Part shown: one piece after another, positions 1-9,743 of the stretch
Position numbering within the stretch: the stretch's first letter is position 1
Layout: each line of letters opens with the position of its first letter
Translations under genes and position numbers: made by a program
Notes under the pieces: generated by a model
Seen by the model: the letters and a program-made list of their open reading frames with translations, nothing else
Database searches by the model: none
Told to the model about the DNA's origin: nothing
Assembly: GCA_026874595.1 (NCBI GenBank)
Contig: CM049315.1
Span: 64,601,389-64,665,388 of the forward strand
Direction: 5' to 3'
Length of the DNA: 64,000 nt
From: Sipunculus nudus
Taxonomy: Eukaryota; Annelida; Sipuncula; Golfingiida; Sipunculidae

Positions 1-84
1 TGTTGAAACTTAATTTGAATTAAAGTTAACAGACTAAGTGGGATTGATCTGAATTGATGAACGGCTACAGCCCTCGCATCTCGC

Positions 85-89
<5 letters not shown>

Positions 90-162
<73 letters not shown>
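90..162. repeat. (TA)n microsatellite in the DIRS leader
   Basis: Pure TA dinucleotide run. The equivalent run in copy 2 (12,312-12,375) is about 8 bp shorter and is the main difference between the two copies. Confidence 0.97.
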
Positions 163-163
<1 letters not shown>

Positions 164-506
164 GCGTCTCATATTGAAGGCTGCTCAAGACGGAGTGGTC
201 ATTTCAATTTGCAAAGCTATTATGTATGTACATTGTTTGCTTAAATATAAAACTAAATGGTCTCTCATGATTGACAACATAATCATTGTGATAAGTATTA
301 TATCTCCAAACAATAACAGAAAGGTCAACAAATTAGCATTTGAATAAACACTTTCATGTGCCTTAAACAAGCATGTTTACAGTGTTACGTCTTCAAAAAC
401 CAGGAGAGTCTATTTGAAATAGTTTGCTTCCTCATGGTTATTACGTGTTCTGTCCTGTTCCTTGAGTAATATAAGGACCACTGATATATAACTTTGACGG
501 GTTGTC

Positions 507-1048
507 ATGACGTTTCATGAGTGGACTTCATCTTTCCACTCCTATATGGCGGTGTACACTTCCAAACCGGAGTTAGCTGTGGAAGCTCCGCAGCTCTGTA
601 CATACTTGGAGGCCATTCGATACCTTTTCGACAAAGGTTATCAGTGGAGACAGTACGATGTCGCATTCCGTAAGCTGCGTGCGCGGACTGGTCGCCGCTG
701 GGATAAGAGGCACACAGATCTCTGGATGGATGCAATTTCATCCAGAGATCGTCTCTTCATTAAGACCCCTACCTCCCAGCCCTATCGGAGCAATGCCTCC
801 TGCTGGGCCTTCAATAGGGAGAGGGTGTGTCTTTAAACCCATGCCCCTTCCGTCATGTATGCTTTTATTGCGGATTCAAGCATCCCGCAACAAGGTGCAG
901 GGTCAAGTCAAATCCCACATCTCAACCAGAAAGACATTTACCCCTGCGCAAAGACTCTGCCTCAGCAAACCAGCACGTGCAGCAGCAAACCAGATCCGCA
1001 GGGCCACAGCAATCTTCCAACCCCAGTGGACGTGTCCTGCCTAAATAG
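507..1048 (+). pseudogene. DIRS gag-like ORF1, copy 1 (frameshifted)
   Basis: A 109-codon reading frame starts at 507 and ends in TAA at 834-836. A second frame overlaps it (827-1,048) and carries a cysteine-histidine cluster: C-x2-C within CFYCG, followed by H-P-x3-C. In DIRS/Ngaro elements I know this zinc knuckle follows the W-x-x-Y-D-x-x-F-R region seen in the first frame, so the two halves should be one protein. The break is therefore probably a 1-base frameshift near 820-836. The same break is present in copy 2 at 13,034-13,050, so it predates the duplication or both copies come from the same reads. The likely role is nucleocapsid-type RNA binding. No other function is visible. Confidence 0.65.
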
Positions 1049-2027
1049 TGTACTGTTGAAACATGGTTACCCCTTCCAGTTACGATCAAAATTAGTAGCA
1101 GGCTTCTCATCTGGATTCTCAATTGGCAGCTGTGTCACACCGCAGTTTAGCAGTCACAAAAATCACAAGTCGGCTATGTCCAATCCCAGCATTGTAGAAA
1201 AAAAATTAAAAAAGGAATTATCAGCAGGTCGTATAGCTGGCCCTTTCAGCAAACCCCCTTTTTCCAAATTTGTCTCTTCTCCCCTTGGGGTAGTTCCAAA
1301 AAAGCAGGAAGGTCAATTTAGGCTTATTCATGACCTGTCCTTCCCTGAAGATAATTCAGTCAATGCCAGTATACCACGTGACTGTGCAGTTGTGTCGTAT
1401 GCTCAGGTTGAAGATGCAATTCGGTTGATAAAACCTTTAGGTCCATCCGCATTCCTGGCTAAAACTGATGTAGAGGCTGCTTTTCGGCTTCTTCCTGTTG
1501 CTCCTTCGGATTATCACTTGCTGGGTTTCACATGGCGTGATAAATTTTTCTATAATAATTGTTTGCCTATGGGGTGTGCTTCTTCCTGCCAACTTTTTGA
1601 ACAATTCAGTACAGCTTTGGAGATTGCCGCTCGCAAGCTATCAAATTCATACCGCATTATTCATGTTTTGGATGATTTTTTGTTCGTTAGGCAATCGGGC
1701 AAATATTTTGAACTGGAAAATAGCTTCTTTTCAGTGTGTGAATGCGATTCACAAGGTATACTGACGAAACAATTTCTGATTCTTCAGAGAAAGGGCTTTA
1801 AAGATGCCCATGGGAACGCAACCGTGCTATTTCTCTGTAGCTGTAATCGCACCCAGACGGAAAGGCTACAACACATTGTCCTTATCAAAAATGAAACGAT
1901 TAATGACTTTGAAGATCGTGAGGTGGCAGTTTCATGTATACATGCCAGTGCTGCCTATACCTTGTGGCCACCCTTCCTCCAGAGGTTACAATTGATTACA
2001 CAACTGATGGTGACAGTAAAGGTGTAA
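855..2027 (+). pseudogene. Truncated DIRS reverse transcriptase fused in frame to transposase-like sequence
   Basis: One open frame of 390 codons. Up to about codon 280 it is identical to the DIRS RT of copy 2: the fingers/palm region with FRLIHDLSFP, TDVEAAFRLLPV, a GFTWRD segment, LPMGCASSC, and the catalytic LDDF. At base 1,694 the sequence changes to that of the HMGXB3/KDZ-like gene and the frame stays open to 2,027, giving a chimeric ORF. RT thumb, RNase H and the recombinase are missing from this copy. The chimera may be chance read-through of a rearrangement breakpoint; no promoter or splice evidence supports expression. The start is uncertain because the upstream gag frame overlaps. 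Confidence 0.7.
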
Positions 2028-2237
2028 CAGTCAACCAGTTGGCTATTAATCCATTGTTTGCAGCTGTTTATGATGGACAGATATATGACGTGGTGACCAC
2101 TTGGAGAAGGGGATACAAATGCACACCATGTGTCTCTAGTGTGACAACTTGCTGTCATGTAAAAGAGTTCACCGAATGGTTAAAAAGCTGCGGTATGACC
2201 GAGGATGAATCATGCAGTTGACAACTTGCAAGCAGAT
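1694..2237 (+). pseudogene. HMGXB3/KDZ-like transposase-related gene, N-terminal part
   Basis: Begins at the DIRS junction and ends at the gypsy insertion. Two frames show paired zinc-binding clusters: C-S-C followed some 45 residues later by C-I-H in the frame to 2,027, then C-T-P-C and C-C-H within a frame at 1,934-2,221, resembling a SWIM-type CxCxnCxH finger. HMGXB3-like proteins of invertebrates carry such clusters ahead of an RNase H-fold core. The continuation is at 10,365-12,142: joining the flanks at the duplicated AGAT gives a frame open from 2,211 to about 10,567. At least one frame change is needed here, so I treat it as broken. The family name rests on motif memory, not on a search. 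Confidence 0.55.
2234..2237. repeat. Target site duplication AGAT (left)
   Basis: AGAT immediately precedes the LTR start TGTAGAG. The same four bases follow the 3' LTR at 10,365-10,368. A 4-bp duplication is normal for Ty3/gypsy integration. Confidence 0.8.
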
Positions 2238-2844
2238 TGTAGAGTATCAACTCTTATAGGTATTCTATATATTTTAATGTTATATTTTAGTGTAATATTT
2301 TGCATGTATTCTATATAGTTTAATGTTATATTTTAGTGTAGTATTTAGTTGTAATTCATAATGTCAGGACCAGTAGTTATTCAAACACATTGTATAAGGT
2401 ATATTACATCATTCGGGCATACTTAAACGCTGACACTAATGCGACATTGAAACGTACATTGTATATAGACATAGACCCCATGCAGTTTACATAACAATAC
2501 TTCTAGTTACGTGTCATCCACAATCTGTTCACTCAGCTTGAGGTGACACAACACTCTAATTAAGATTACTTCCTATACCTTTAGTTACGTCCACGCCTCC
2601 TCTAATTATCAAGGTACTGATGCCTTCTCAGTTGCTAATTGCAATCAGGGTAGCGGCCGGCTGGTAGAGAGCCGAGGCCGAGTCAGTTGAAGGTCAGACT
2701 GAGAGCCGTTCGGAAGTCCGGCTCATACTTGTCAACTTATTATTATCAAATACCATCGATGTTTATGCCTGTATCAAGTTATATTCTACAAATAAACGTT
2801 TTATATTTATCGGCTGCATCCTGACTTATCGGGGGACCTCTACA
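2238..2844 (+). repeat. 5' LTR of the gypsy element
   Basis: Starts TGTAGAG and ends CTCTACA (607 bp). It contains two near-copies of a TATTCTATATA...TTTAATG block at the start, and an AATAAA polyadenylation hexamer near 2,791. The 3' LTR lacks the first 22 bases. Confidence 0.88.
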
Positions 2845-2845
2845 C

Positions 2846-2858
2846 TGGCGAGCGTGCC
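2846..2858 (+). promoter_or_regulatory. Candidate tRNA primer-binding site
   Basis: TGGCGAGCGTGCC begins two bases after the LTR. Ty3/gypsy primer sites usually begin TGG next to the 5' LTR. I cannot assign the tRNA. Confidence 0.6.
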
Positions 2859-2950
2859 TAAAAGTGGACCTTAACCGCTGTGAGTACTAAGTTCATCCGA
2901 AATCATAATCCTACAAGTAAGTGGTGAGAACTTTTATTTTGCCGGTAAAC

Positions 2951-4081
2951 ATGAATGAAGGACAACAACAGGCGATTCAGGCCCAACCAGTAATGATCCA
3001 CCCAGAGCAAATGGCACTACTTCAAAATTGCATGCAAGCCCAAGCGGGCCAACATGCCATCAACCAAAGACGCTATCAGATAGAAGACTTAGTGAGAAGA
3101 ACACGTACCTGTGATGCTTCCACATACACAGCCTTGAAACGCTGGCTTAAAGAGGTCGAGTACACCCAAAGCTACACAGCGGATAATACGGTGCTTATAG
3201 AGGTCGCCCTAAAAACGTCTGACGGCGAACTTAGGGACGAAATAGAAAAATTTCTGACAGAGTACGCCGCCGGGGCCCCAAACAGAGACCCAATTCCGCG
3301 TAATCAAACACCTTGGGGACACTTAAAACAACATATTTCAAGGACATTCTTGCCTCCAAATGAGGAAGAAGAGCTACGAGAAAAATTGCACCGCATGAAA
3401 CAGGGCCCAGGCGAAACAGTCGCCTCCTTCAATCGCCGCTTCAAGTCCGCAGCAGAAGAGGCTTACCCAGCAGCCCTCAGGAATCTGGACCAGCAACGTG
3501 TGCTTCTCAAAGACTACACAGCGGCACTACACGATCTGCAGGTAAGACGCCCTGTTGTCCATTCCGATCCGCAAACAGTTGGACAGGCCATGGTTAAAGC
3601 TGCTGAAATAGAGGTAGCCGAAAAACGATTAAACTCCCTAGTTACACCAACTGAAACAATAGAGGAGCCTATGGACATTTCGGCAATTCACCCAAAACAA
3701 GCCCCCTTAAATGAAACTGACATCGCTAGAGTAATCGACCAGAGACTAGCTGCCCTGTCCATTTCGGCCGTTTCGCACGCACAGCCCCATCAAAATTCAA
3801 AATTTCCCGCCCCAAACAAGCCACAACGACAAACAAACCGTGGATCCAACACAAGACATACGAACCCCCTAGCTTGGACAACAGACGGCCGACCAATATG
3901 TTATGAATGTGGTAAGGAAAACCATTTAGCGAGACAATGCTTAGTACGACAGTCCAGACTCGCTAATGGAGGGACTTATGTACCCCGACAACCAAACAGA
4001 CAACCGACAGGTCATAGACGCCCTTTTGGCCCAGGTTTCACCCAAAGATTCCCCTCAACCTACTCTAACAATTTAAACTAG
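2951..4081 (+). CDS. gag: Gypsy Gag polyprotein (intact)
   Basis: 376 codons from the ATG at 2,951; the frame is open upstream to 2,921, but the earlier codons lie in leader sequence. Roughly residues 60-230 are a retroviral-type capsid region, followed by a Pro/Gln/Asn-rich linker. A CCHC zinc knuckle, C-x2-C-x4-H-x4-C, lies at residues 317-330, and an Arg-rich C-terminus follows. Its role is to form the particle shell and package genomic RNA. This is the only unbroken ORF of the element. It ends in TAG at 4,079-4,081, directly after the slippery heptamer that would take ribosomes into pol. Confidence 0.92.
   Translation: MNEGQQQAIQAQPVMIHPEQMALLQNCMQAQAGQHAINQRRYQIEDLVRRTRTCDASTYTALKRWLKEVEYTQSYTADNTVLIEVALKTSDGELRDEIEKFLTEYAAGAPNRDPIPRNQTPWGHLKQHISRTFLPPNEEEELREKLHRMKQGPGETVASFNRRFKSAAEEAYPAALRNLDQQRVLLKDYTAALHDLQVRRPVVHSDPQTVGQAMVKAAEIEVAEKRLNSLVTPTETIEEPMDISAIHPKQAPLNETDIARVIDQRLAALSISAVSHAQPHQNSKFPAPNKPQRQTNRGSNTRHTNPLAWTTDGRPICYECGKENHLARQCLVRQSRLANGGTYVPRQPNRQPTGHRRPFGPGFTQRFPSTYSNNLN
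4072..4078 (+). promoter_or_regulatory. -1 ribosomal frameshift site TTTAAAC (gag to pol)
   Basis: The heptamer lies in the gag frame as T-TTA-AAC with the gag stop TAG next. A -1 slip gives TTT-AAA-CTA-GAA, which is exactly the protease/RT frame (frame 1, open through 4,593). TTTAAAC is one of the most efficient X-XXY-YYZ slippery sequences known. I see no clear stem-loop or pseudoknot just downstream by eye. Confidence 0.85.
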
Positions 4082-4593
4082 AAATCGCCGCAGCCCTAGG
4101 TACAGTCAGGCCCCAGATCACACTAAACTGCAATGATATCACAATCAAGGCTTTAATTGACGCTGGAGCATCTCGTACCCTGCTGCGGCGTGACCTCTTT
4201 GAGCGTATCTGTTCACAAACTGAGAGAATCCCTTTGCTTAAATCCACATCAATTTCACTCCAGTCCGTCACTGGTCAAAAACTTACAGTCATGGGAAAAA
4301 CTGAAATTCATGTTGACCAGATAGGTCCGTTACAAGTGATCGTTATCACCAATATGTCGGATGAAATGATTATTGGGATTGATGCTTTAACCCAGGGAAA
4401 AGCCTCCCTTAACTTACATCATAAAAGCATGTCTTGGTTTACACACACGTGGCCTCTGATCTCTCATGCGTCACATGGTGTCGCTGGTTGTTCTGATACA
4501 CTCCCTGCGACGGGTTTCCCAGAAATCGATGATGTTATTATTGAATTTAAGAATGTTTTCTCCGGCCCTGGCGATCCTAATGGTTTTCATTAA
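4079..4593 (+). pseudogene. pol: Gypsy pol: aspartic protease and linker to RT
   Basis: Frame reached by the -1 slip. The catalytic motif is D-A-G-A-S at 4,159-4,173, preceded by the hydrophobic strand IKALI. A second hydrophobic flap-type region, MIIGIDAL, follows, as in retropepsins. The protease would act as a homodimer to cut Gag and Gag-Pol. The frame ends at an in-frame TAA (4,591-4,593) only ten bases before the RT frame resumes in the same phase at 4,603. This is therefore a nonsense mutation or base error inside pol, not a natural boundary. Confidence 0.85.
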
Positions 4594-4602
4594 GGTACGC
4601 CT

Positions 4603-5313
4603 ATGAGAATCATAACCGATGGTCCCCCTATTTATCAGAGGGCATACCGCACATCACTGAAAAGACGAGATGTGATTTCTGACAAAATTGATGAAATGTT
4701 GGCGGCAAACGTCATACGGCCCTCGTGTAGCCCGTGGGCTAGTCCAGTCACTTTAGTACCTAAGAAAGAACCAGGATCAGTCCGTTTTTGTGTGGACTAT
4801 AGGGCTTTAAATGGTGTCACGAGAAAAGATCGATACCCTTTACAACGTATTGACGAAATTTTTGACCTCCTGGGCGGTAGCGCTGTATTTACCACATTAG
4901 ATTTGAAGAGCGGGTACCACCAACTTGCAATAGATCCCCGTGATACGGAAAAAACGGCTTTTATCTGTCACAGAGGCCAATTCGAATTCCTCAGAGTCCC
5001 GTTCGGACTTTATAACGCGCCTAGTTTCTTCCAAAGGACAATGGAAACAATATTTCGCGACCTCATAGGGGTCTGTGTATTTGTGTATATAGATGATATT
5101 GTCATTTATAGCCCGAATATGAAATCTCATGTGCAACATGTCCGTAGTGTTCTTAAACGGTTACAAGAGGCTAACCTGCGACTCAAACCGTCCAAATGTG
5201 CTTTTGCACGTGAGAAAGTCAAATTACGGGGTTATATCATTAATGCATCCGGGGTCCACCCAGATCCAGACAAAACAGCTGCTATTCAAGCGATGACCCC
5301 CCCCCCCTACTAA
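4603..5313 (+). pseudogene. pol: Gypsy pol: reverse transcriptase
   Basis: 236 codons with the Ty3/gypsy RT blocks in order: a Pro-Tyr/Ala-Tyr primer-grip-proximal start, VRFCVDYRALN, TTLDLKSGYHQ, the FGLYNAPSFFQ segment, and the catalytic YIDD at 5,086-5,097. It copies the RNA genome into DNA. The first ATG of this frame is not the natural start, as the domain continues from the protease frame. The frame ends just after a run of nine C (about 5,297-5,305), where the conserved PP-T-N thumb motif changes phase. A stop codon, TAA, then interrupts the next block near 5,322. Confidence 0.9.
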
Positions 5314-5897
5314 CCAAAAACAGTAAAGATCGTTTTTGGGCATGACCAATTACTACCTTAATTCAATTCCAGGTTATGCAGCAAAAGCAGCCCAATTCAC
5401 TGATCTGCTAAAAAAGAAGTGTGTTTTTGTATGGCGTCCCAAGCACGATCTAGCTTACAGATCTCCAGAATGCCCTGGTGTCAACCCCTGTCTTAGCTTT
5501 CCCCCGCACAGATTTGCCCCACTCCTTGTATTCGGACGCCAGTGACGTAGCTATAGGAGCTGTGCTTACACAAACCCATGGAAATGGCCAACACAAGGTG
5601 ATACAGTACTTTTCACAGCAACTAACAGACGTCCGACGACGCTGGTCCACAATTGAAAAGGAGGCATATGCTATAGTAAGCGCAGTGCAAAACTCAGGCC
5701 CTATCTCCTGGGATCCGAGTTTACAATTTACACTGACCACAAACCTGTCCTCTCGTTATTTGATAAGAAACTCCTCAATGCCAAATTGGCTAGGTGGGCC
5801 CTTATCCTGTCAGAATATTCGGCTCCCATCCGATATTTTAAAGGATCAGATAACGTGTGTGCGGATTTTCTATCCAGGCCAACCGGCCAGCCCATAG
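5314..5897 (+). pseudogene. pol: Gypsy pol: RT thumb and RNase H, multiply frameshifted
   Basis: The RT connection motif (SFLGMTNYY at about 5,330) is in frame 2. The RNase H start, YSDASDVAIGAVL, is in frame 0 (5,478 on). The later YTDHKP block is back in frame 2. Two frame changes are therefore required, near 5,455 and near 5,700, the latter in an AAAA run. RNase H residues seen are D in YSDAS, E in IEKEAYA and D in YTDHKP. The enzyme would degrade RNA in the RNA:DNA hybrid. It cannot be made from this sequence as written. Confidence 0.82.
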
Positions 5898-6889
5898 CAA
5901 TAATCGATGTTGATCATGAGTGGGTAGACCCAAAAGCGTACCCCGACGACATCACATTCGAGCAACTACCTTGTCTGGCTGATCACCTCAATCTAGAAGA
6001 GGTCGCCAAAGCGCAACAAGCAGAATTCCCTGACTTAATTTTGGCAGCATCTGACCCAAACCACTCTGAATATGTCCTGATTAATGACGTCCTGTATTCT
6101 ATTAGGCGGCCCACTAGGGAGTCGGCCGAATACCCCCGTTTAGTACTCCCAAGCAAATATCGCGATTCTGTCATTAATATGGCCCATAGAGATGTCGGTC
6201 ATATGGCTACTCTCAAAACCCTAAACCGCTTGCGTGAATCATATCTCTGGCCAGCTATGCGACAGGAAGTTCGGGCTATCTTGGCTCGTTGTACAGTTTG
6301 TATCGCCCACTCACGAAAAAGAGAAGAAACGCCTATGGGTACTATGCCACAGCCCGTTTCCCCAATGCAGATGATTTCTATGGACTTAATTGGTCCTTTC
6401 ACGAACTCCACACTGGGCAATAAGTATGTCCTAACAATAATTGACCATTTAAGTGGGTTTGCGGAAGCTTACCCTCTGCAGTTTAAATCCAATGAGGCAG
6501 TCTGGAGGGCCTTTGCTAATCAGTTCATTCCCTCCCATGGGGTTCCCGAAGTAGTCCTAACAGACAACGGGACGGAGTTCTGTACTGGTGCCTTCATGCA
6601 ATACATGAAAGACCTCGGCATAGATCATAGGTGTTCAACTCCACAGCATCCCGCCTCCAATGGCCACATCGAACGGTTTAACCGCTCCTTTAAAGAAATT
6701 CTAAATAAGTTAGTAAATAACAAACCAAACCCATTGGAAAACTATGTTGGAGACGTATTGTTTGCACACAGGGTGAGCGTTAGCAGTATAACGGGCTATT
6801 CCCCGTTTTACTTGTTGTATGGAAGACAACCGAGACTGCCCCTTGGTCGCTTACTTCAAGCTGCAACCTCAATCTCCCCCCTTTGGTAA
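5786..6889 (+). pseudogene. pol: Gypsy pol: integrase
   Basis: The open frame begins within the end of RNase H (FLSRP tether at about 5,870). It contains the HHCC zinc domain (H-x3-H then C-x2-C, in HRDVGH and CTVC) and the integrase core with catalytic D at 6,383, D at 6,563 and E at 6,671. The last spacing is exactly D-x35-E. Its role is to insert the linear cDNA into host DNA with a short duplication. The core is uninterrupted; the frame is lost after GRQPRLP near 6,870 at a C6 run. Nothing in the core residues is abnormal. Confidence 0.92.
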
Positions 6890-7607
6890 TAGACTGGACG
6901 ACCTTTCAGAAGCGTTCTCCATAGCTAATGAAAACACCCGGTACGCTAGGGAAACTAACAGAGCAGCCATAAACAAACGGGCTAATGCAAAACAGATACA
7001 AGTAGGGGACACAGTAGTTTTATTTGCTCCAGAGCCAATTACGTTTTCTTCTAAGTGGGACCCTCAATGGCAGGTCTTCAGAATTTCTGGGCTTACATGT
7101 CACTTGCGAAATCAGGTCACGGGTGAATTGAAAAAAGTACACAGAGACCATGTGAAATTAGTGGACCCTGACCTTGTCTGGGACGAACTTCCCCCGCGCC
7201 CTAAGAGGTCACGCCGCCGCCCAGCCTGGGATGCTCCAATTACCCCATCCTGTAATCAGACTAATCAGAATCAGCCTGCCACGGGCAATCCGGACAATAA
7301 CCCAGACCCAGACCCCCATGAAGCCGAATGTAACAACACTAATGACCCTGACACGAGCACACCCGACACCGCCGAATCAGATATCGACATGCCTAGCCGC
7401 CCCCCAACCCCGTTGGCCAATCAAGTTCCTTCACAACCGACGCATGCGCATATAACAAAACGTGCCCGGTCACCCTCCCCCGTAGACTCCACACCTCACT
7501 CTGTACGTAACCCTCGACTCAGACAGATCAAGAGAGTTAAATACAATAATGTGTTGGAAGCTACTGATTTTTTGGACGACGTACTTTCTGATAATTCAGA
7601 TGATTAA
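6890..7607 (+). pseudogene. pol: Gypsy pol C-terminus (GPY/F-like module and acidic tail)
   Basis: Continues integrase in another frame (frame 0, track open from 6,819). It shows the ANAKQIQVGDTVVL strand, a K-W-D-P-Q-W-Q-V-F-R-I-S-G segment and LKKVHRDHVKLV, which correspond to the GPY/F C-terminal DNA-binding module of Ty3/gypsy integrases. A basic patch (PKRSRRRP) follows, then a long Pro/Asn/Asp-rich tail ending in SDNSDD. The tail overlaps the start of env by 59 bases. No chromodomain is seen. Confidence 0.75.
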
Positions 7608-9323
7608 TGGCCGACATATACCTGACGATGTACACATTATTCAATACCCTCAAGGTGTCGCAGCCCAAATTGTTGACAATATATATGGCCTGAAAGCGGA
7701 ATGGACAACACTTGTCTTACTGCAGAAACCAGAACCAGACCCTCGCCTGTTCTCAATTCACCAGGCACTGAAGAAAATTCTACAGAGAAATAATTTCACC
7801 CTGGACGCCGCTCTGAGACGTAATTGGGGAAGAAGACTCCGCTGGGCAGCCAGGCTTTTGCAGGATACCGGAACACGCGTAAGTCTGAAATCAAGAAACA
7901 AACGGGCACCATTTGAATTTGTCGGCACTCTGTCCAACTGGCTATTTGGAACTGTCACCGAAAGACAACTAGGTGTGTATCGACGGGCGGTAGACCTCGC
8001 TCTCCAATCTACTAATCACACAATTCACATGGTAAACGATCTTCTCACAGTGACAAAGCATGTACAGCTACAGGTGGTAAGCGCACAGCATAGAATTTCT
8101 AGTCTCGCTTCGTACGTTAAAAATTTCACTATATCGGTCACCCGGCATCTTAAAATCAGTCACAACTTTATTCAACATATGTCTTTTCAAATGAACTATG
8201 AACATTTATTAGTATCCCTCGAACAAGCTATATTCTTGTACTCTCGTCAAATGGACATATATTCTACACAGAGGCGATCTTTAGAAAGTCAACACCTAAC
8301 GGAGGAAATACTACCCCCCGCTGAACTTGAAGCTATCATTAAGCAAGCGAGACGGTTCCAATATTTCGCCGCGCGCGCTTCCTGGTATTACTCACATATC
8401 CGAATAATGCCAATTTGGATGGACTCGAACGTATTAATATTTCAAGCCATGTTACCGTTCCACGATGGAGACCAGTACCTTCGTTATCGTCTGCAGTCTT
8501 TCCCACTACCCCTCTCCCCCGGATTGTATTCACAGTTCCTGCTGGCTCCAGATATAGCCCTTCACACCGAATCAGGCCTCATGTTAACACCAACAAATTG
8601 TACTGGTTGGCTCCAACAATATGCCGTACGGGGCCTCTCTGGGCTAGGAACCAGTACCTTTGCGAAAGAGCTATAATAAACCAAGATGAATCACTAAGAA
8701 ATAAATGTAGAATCAAATTATTCCGAGCCGACGAACCTTTGATATATGAACTTTACCCTGGAGTATATGTTCTTGCTACCCAACATCTAGCTGCATACCA
8801 AAATTGTAAGGGAAAGCATGAGCGTAAAAGGACATTATCAGCCGGCGTGTATTCTATCCAACTCACAGACTATTGTTCCTTGAAATCTGAAAACTGGACT
8901 TTGAAAAGTATATACCATGCGCAACATACATTCAATATAAGTTTGCTGCCGATAATCGCCGATCTGGTGTCCCCACTCCGAGAGCGGGTACCTAAGTTTG
9001 ATTCAACAGCGCTGGCCAAATTATCTGAGTGGAACACCCTTGACCAAATTATTGCACTAAATACCTCCGAACAGCTGCCACTAGAAAAACTAAATTATAT
9101 CGAGCCTTTGGAGAATATAGTACCTCCCCCGACGCATTCGTGGGTCAACACTTCGCTCATCGTCTCAGTTCTTAGTGTTGTGATCCTGTGCGTTATTTTA
9201 CTCAAGTGCGCTCTTCCCGCCTGCCGTCGGCACCTGGAAAAACCGACCTCAGAATCAGCCACACAGGGAAATCAACATCTTCAAGTTTGGGCCCGTATCC
9301 CAAACCAAGTGATGCAAGTGTAA
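7549..9323 (+). pseudogene. env: Envelope fusion glycoprotein, F-type (frameshifted)
   Basis: Two overlapping frames (7,549-8,676 and the end of 8,415-9,323) make up one class I-type envelope gene. The ATG at 7,549 is followed by a hydrophobic stretch (LLIFWTTYFLII) that fits a signal peptide. A furin-type site RNKR lies at residues 116-119, followed by a Phe/Gly-rich fusion-peptide-like segment with a downstream L-F-G-T. This is the signature of insect errantivirus Env and baculovirus F proteins. Many N-x-S/T sites are present. Near the C-terminus is one membrane span (SLIVSVLSVVILCVILL, about 9,150-9,205) and a short tail. A frame change between roughly 8,600 and 8,660 separates the ectodomain halves, so no complete Env is encoded. 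Family assignment is from motif order, not a search. Confidence 0.78.
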
Positions 9324-9743
9324 TGCTACACCGCTTATTTGGACTTCATTATTTCTTTTTTAATATTATTGGACTCTTTGCTTGTCTTTTTTTTTCTTTT
9401 ATCTATTGTATATGTGTCATGTATTCACTTATCTATATAGTTAGACCAAATAATGTTCGTATCGGATGTACCTTGAATTATCCTAAGTGAGGGTTTTCCC
9501 GCTTTACATTATCGCCATTACTCTATATGAATCAATTTATTTGCCTCCATGATTAATGTATCAGTAAAATAATAATGATAATAATTAATATTACTTGTTG
9601 TCGTAGAATTAGTACCAGTATTAGTACCAGCATCAGTTTGTTTTCGAGCGCTTAAGCGCAGTTTGATATTTTGGTGAACATAACATGTGTGTCTTTATGT
9701 TAAAAGTAAAAATGTCAGCATTTTTACTAGATAGATGGGGGAG
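9324..9743 (+). other. Gypsy 3' untranslated region and polypurine tract
   Basis: No conserved ORF. A purine tract, GATGGGGGAGG (9,734-9,744), directly abuts the 3' LTR and would prime plus-strand synthesis. AT-rich otherwise. Confidence 0.75.

Larger units (their letters stand above)
1..1693 (+). mobile_element. DIRS/Ngaro-class retroelement, 5' segment (copy 1, truncated)
   Basis: Positions 1-1,693 repeat at 12,222-13,907 with no difference that I noticed except the length of a TA microsatellite; the offset is 12,221 before it and 12,214 after it. The segment carries leader, gag-like ORF and the first half of the reverse transcriptase, and stops just after the catalytic LDD. From 1,694 the sequence is unrelated to the long copy. 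The left edge is outside the window. Either a recent duplication or an assembly duplication could explain it. Confidence 0.9.

Noticed and set aside
832-838. TTTAAAC heptamer at the DIRS ORF1 stop (also 13,046-13,052) as a frameshift site
   Set aside because: The heptamer is not in the ORF1 phase (TTA-AAC codons belong to the zinc-knuckle frame), so it could not shift ORF1 into that frame.
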